Source of the DNA: an uncultured Eubacterium sp.
GTDB lineage: Bacteria > Bacillota > Clostridia > Lachnospirales > Lachnospiraceae
Reading direction: 5' to 3'
DNA length: 64,000 nt
NCBI GenBank assembly: GCA_910584795.1
Contig: CAJUBZ010000003.1
Coordinates: 70,330 to 134,329 of the forward strand
The notes beneath the pieces are model-generated. The model made no database searches, had not been told where the DNA came from, and saw only the letters and a list, made by a program, of their open reading frames with translations. How positions within the stretch are numbered: the stretch's first letter is position 1; every line of letters begins with the position of its first letter. The translations under genes and the position numbers were made by a program. Positions 62,697 to 64,000 of the stretch are shown here, piece by piece.

Positions 62697-62828
62697 TTAT
62701 TTGTCAACTTGCTCCATTAATTGATTGTAATCATCCATTATACAACAATGTAAAGTTTGTGGTATAGTTAGCAATAATATTATTACAATGATAATAATTA
62801 TAAAATATTTTTGAAATCGAAAATTCAT
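62697..62828 (-). CDS. 43-residue single-pass membrane peptide coupled to the NERD gene
   Basis: ATG 62828 overlaps the NERD stop codon as ATGA; 43 codons to TAA at 62699-62697. Hydrophobic segment FIIIIIVIILLLTI (about 9-22), then a short polar tail (CCIMDDYNQLMEQVDK). Translational coupling to the upstream gene supports it being real. Role unknown; a membrane toxin, or a peptide that tethers the NERD protein, would fit. Confidence 0.55.
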   Translation of the reverse strand: MNFRFQKYFIIIIIVIILLLTIPQTLHCCIMDDYNQLMEQVDK

Positions 62829-63769
62829 TTGTAGGTTTCCTTTTTAGGTTTATAAATTGATTGAGTTCCACAAGTGCAATCTGCATCTTTAGGGCATATT
62901 AAATAGAAATTCTTTTGTTTATCATTCCAACGTGGCTGCATAACTACATCATGTTTGGAACATTTATATTTTGATGAAAAAAACTTGTAGTCATCGTCAT
63001 GTAGTGCATTACAACGAAGATGGTAATCATCAAGATGTTTATAAGTTGTAGCTTTTAAAAAATCAGATAGTTTAATTAAATCATAATAACAATATTCTTT
63101 TGTAATTTTTCTATATTGTTCAATTATAATGGCATTTAAAGTATCAATTTTACATATGTGCTCAAGACCATTGTTTCCCATATTCTCATCAACTAGCAAA
63201 TTATCATTATTTGCATATACTAAAATACTGAAAATTGGAATTTCATTTAAAGAAATATTTTGGTCTGAATTTATTGTGTTATATAAACTCATCCATTCAT
63301 TTGCTAATTGTGATTTGGGGCTGGATACAGTATAGTTGTCAGCATAGTAATTATGTTTATCAAATTTGATTTCTTTTGATGAAGACCATTTGGATTCAAT
63401 AATAAAAATACATTTTGGTGTAATTAATAAAAAATCAAATTGTGAGCCTTGTTGTTCATTGGATGCTTTATCCAACAAAACATTATGTAGACAGATAGAA
63501 TTATTGAGAGCTAATTTTCTTAATTCTTTCTCAATCAAATTTTCACCATGTAATCCTTTTTGGATATTGTGCAGATGCGCAATAGCATCGCTTGTCAAAA
63601 AGTCTGCATGTTTTTCTAACAATGTAATTTTGGTTGGAATATCACGATTAATGTATAAATTCTTAAACACAGTAGACTGTTGATTTAGATCGTAAAATTT
63701 AGGTGCATGATATTTATTCTTTGTAGGTTTAATAAAAGAATGAAGTAAAGATTTGATAATATTATTCAA
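62825..63769 (-). CDS. NERD-domain (nuclease-related) protein
   Basis: 314 residues from TTG 63769, chosen because AAAGGGGG lies 8 bases upstream. NERD domain (about 68-180): KGLHGENLIEKEL, then QFDFLLITPKCIFIIESKW, which carries the E...D...E-x-K residues of the restriction-endonuclease-like core. The C-terminal Cys-rich end (YKCSKHDVV, LICPKDADCTCG) may bind zinc. NERD proteins are found in plasmids and defence islands and are presumed nucleases. Operon with the overlapping 43-residue peptide. Confidence 0.8.
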   Translation of the reverse strand: MNNIIKSLLHSFIKPTKNKYHAPKFYDLNQQSTVFKNLYINRDIPTKITLLEKHADFLTSDAIAHLHNIQKGLHGENLIEKELRKLALNNSICLHNVLLDKASNEQQGSQFDFLLITPKCIFIIESKWSSSKEIKFDKHNYYADNYTVSSPKSQLANEWMSLYNTINSDQNISLNEIPIFSILVYANNDNLLVDENMGNNGLEHICKIDTLNAIIIEQYRKITKEYCYYDLIKLSDFLKATTYKHLDDYHLRCNALHDDDYKFFSSKYKCSKHDVVMQPRWNDKQKNFYLICPKDADCTCGTQSIYKPKKETYK

Positions 63770-63840
63770 TTTAGTATCCCCCTTTAGGTCATTAGTATTT
63801 TTTATTAAAAATTTTTATTTTTCATACTTTTTGTATAAAT

Positions 63841-63867
63841 AACTTCGGTTCCAGTGGAACCAAAGTT
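63841..63867. repeat. 27-bp palindrome, copy 8
   Basis: AACTTCGGTTCC..GGAACCAAAGTT, followed by a T-run on the + strand, upstream of the NERD gene. Confidence 0.75.
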
Positions 63868-63875
63868 ATTTTTTC

Positions 63876-64000
63876 TTGATTAATTCATATTATTTGATAT
63901 AATGTACTTAACAGAGGAGAAGAAAGCTAGCCATGGTCTAGCCACCCCTGTATGTATAATTATAAAAATAACGCCACATTTTGAAGAGTGAGGGCGTTAT
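63876..64000 (+). ncRNA. Possible antisense RNA of a third type I toxin-antitoxin locus, cut by window end
   Basis: TTGATT, 16-base spacer, TATAAT (ending near 63903), then GCTAGCCATGGTCTAGCC, and a hairpin AATAACGCC..GGCGTTAT that runs into the window edge. The layout (promoter, short RNA, AATAACxGCC-type terminator) repeats the antisense units of the two toxin loci. The matching toxin would start on the reverse strand beyond 64000. Confidence 0.4.

Larger units (their letters stand above)
24795..64000. mobile_element. Putative integrative and conjugative element, one end in window
   Basis: Starts where the polysaccharide deacetylase gene breaks off and runs past the window end. It contains partition genes, a primase-like gene, MobC, relaxase, VirD4, a set of VirB-like genes, wall hydrolase, polyvalent anti-host-type proteins, surface-adhesion cargo and a variable island. 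No integrase or excisionase is in the window, so the recombination genes must lie beyond 64000. The left boundary is approximate. Confidence 0.8.

Noticed and set aside
59593..63769. Classical integron gene cassettes
   Set aside because: No tyrosine integron integrase is visible and the palindromes lack attC core sites; the cassette idea is kept only as a hypothesis for a different mechanism.
24795..64000. Prophage rather than conjugative element
   Set aside because: No capsid, portal, terminase or tail gene is present; relaxase, VirD4 and VirB4 point to conjugation.

Overview
The window is AT-rich DNA from a low-GC Gram-positive bacterium, most likely a gut Clostridia member of the Lachnospiraceae type. 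The evidence is the strong AGGAGG ribosome sites, the bacterial-type ProRS, CspB-like and other S8 peptidases, LPxTG/sortase surface proteins and a PrgI/VirB4-type conjugation system. No rRNA or tRNA gene was recognised. All family assignments come from reading motifs and gene order; no database search was possible.

Bases 1 to about 24,790 are chromosomal. In order they carry a structured inverted-repeat element cut by the window edge; an unusual ClpX with an acidic N-terminal extension; a CspB-like subtilase bracketed by two covarying structured repeat elements with 81-bp units; proS; a large secreted subtilase with a discoidin domain; a zinc operon (Fur-family regulator plus ZnuACB transporter) behind two identical palindromic operators; a TPR-DUF4037 protein; a YgiQ radical SAM protein; YqeY; a secreted metallophosphoesterase and a leucine-rich-repeat protein; a Na/Pi cotransporter-PhoU protein behind an 11-bp-periodic Pho-box-like array; a flavin reductase-like protein; a patatin; and an AIM24/TIGR00266 protein. 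The chromosomal part ends in a polysaccharide deacetylase gene that keeps only its 3' end.

From about 24,790 to the end of the window (more than 39 kb) lies one end of a putative integrative and conjugative element whose integrase end is outside the window. Its layout is: ParA/ParB; small genes; an SOS-type promoter driving a cytosolic plus membrane gene pair whose layout recalls lambda RexAB; a small reverse-strand operon; a pilus module (IPQTG major pilin and class C sortase); a second surface module (transglutaminase-like protein, 1424-residue thioester/Cna-B adhesin, class B sortase) bounded by two inverted copies of a type I toxin-antitoxin locus; then the transfer region (primase-like protein, MobC, MobP-type relaxase, VirD4, VirB2-, VirB6-, PrgI/VirB3- and VirB4-like proteins, a lysozyme/C39 wall hydrolase), a HTH protein and two large polyvalent proteins that share a C-terminal tail.

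The last 4.7 kb is a variable cargo island (DUF2971, a membrane protein, a small protein, and a NERD nuclease-like protein overlapping a 43-residue membrane peptide). It is studded with eight copies of a 27-bp imperfect palindrome that fall between the gene units, plus a cluster of seven hairpins in 174 bp. A third toxin-antitoxin-like antisense RNA appears to start at the right edge. The most novel-looking items are the palindrome-delimited cargo array, the RexAB-like SOS-regulated pair, the inverted toxin-antitoxin copies around the adhesin module, the shared tail on the two polyvalent proteins, and the covarying 81-bp repeat elements.
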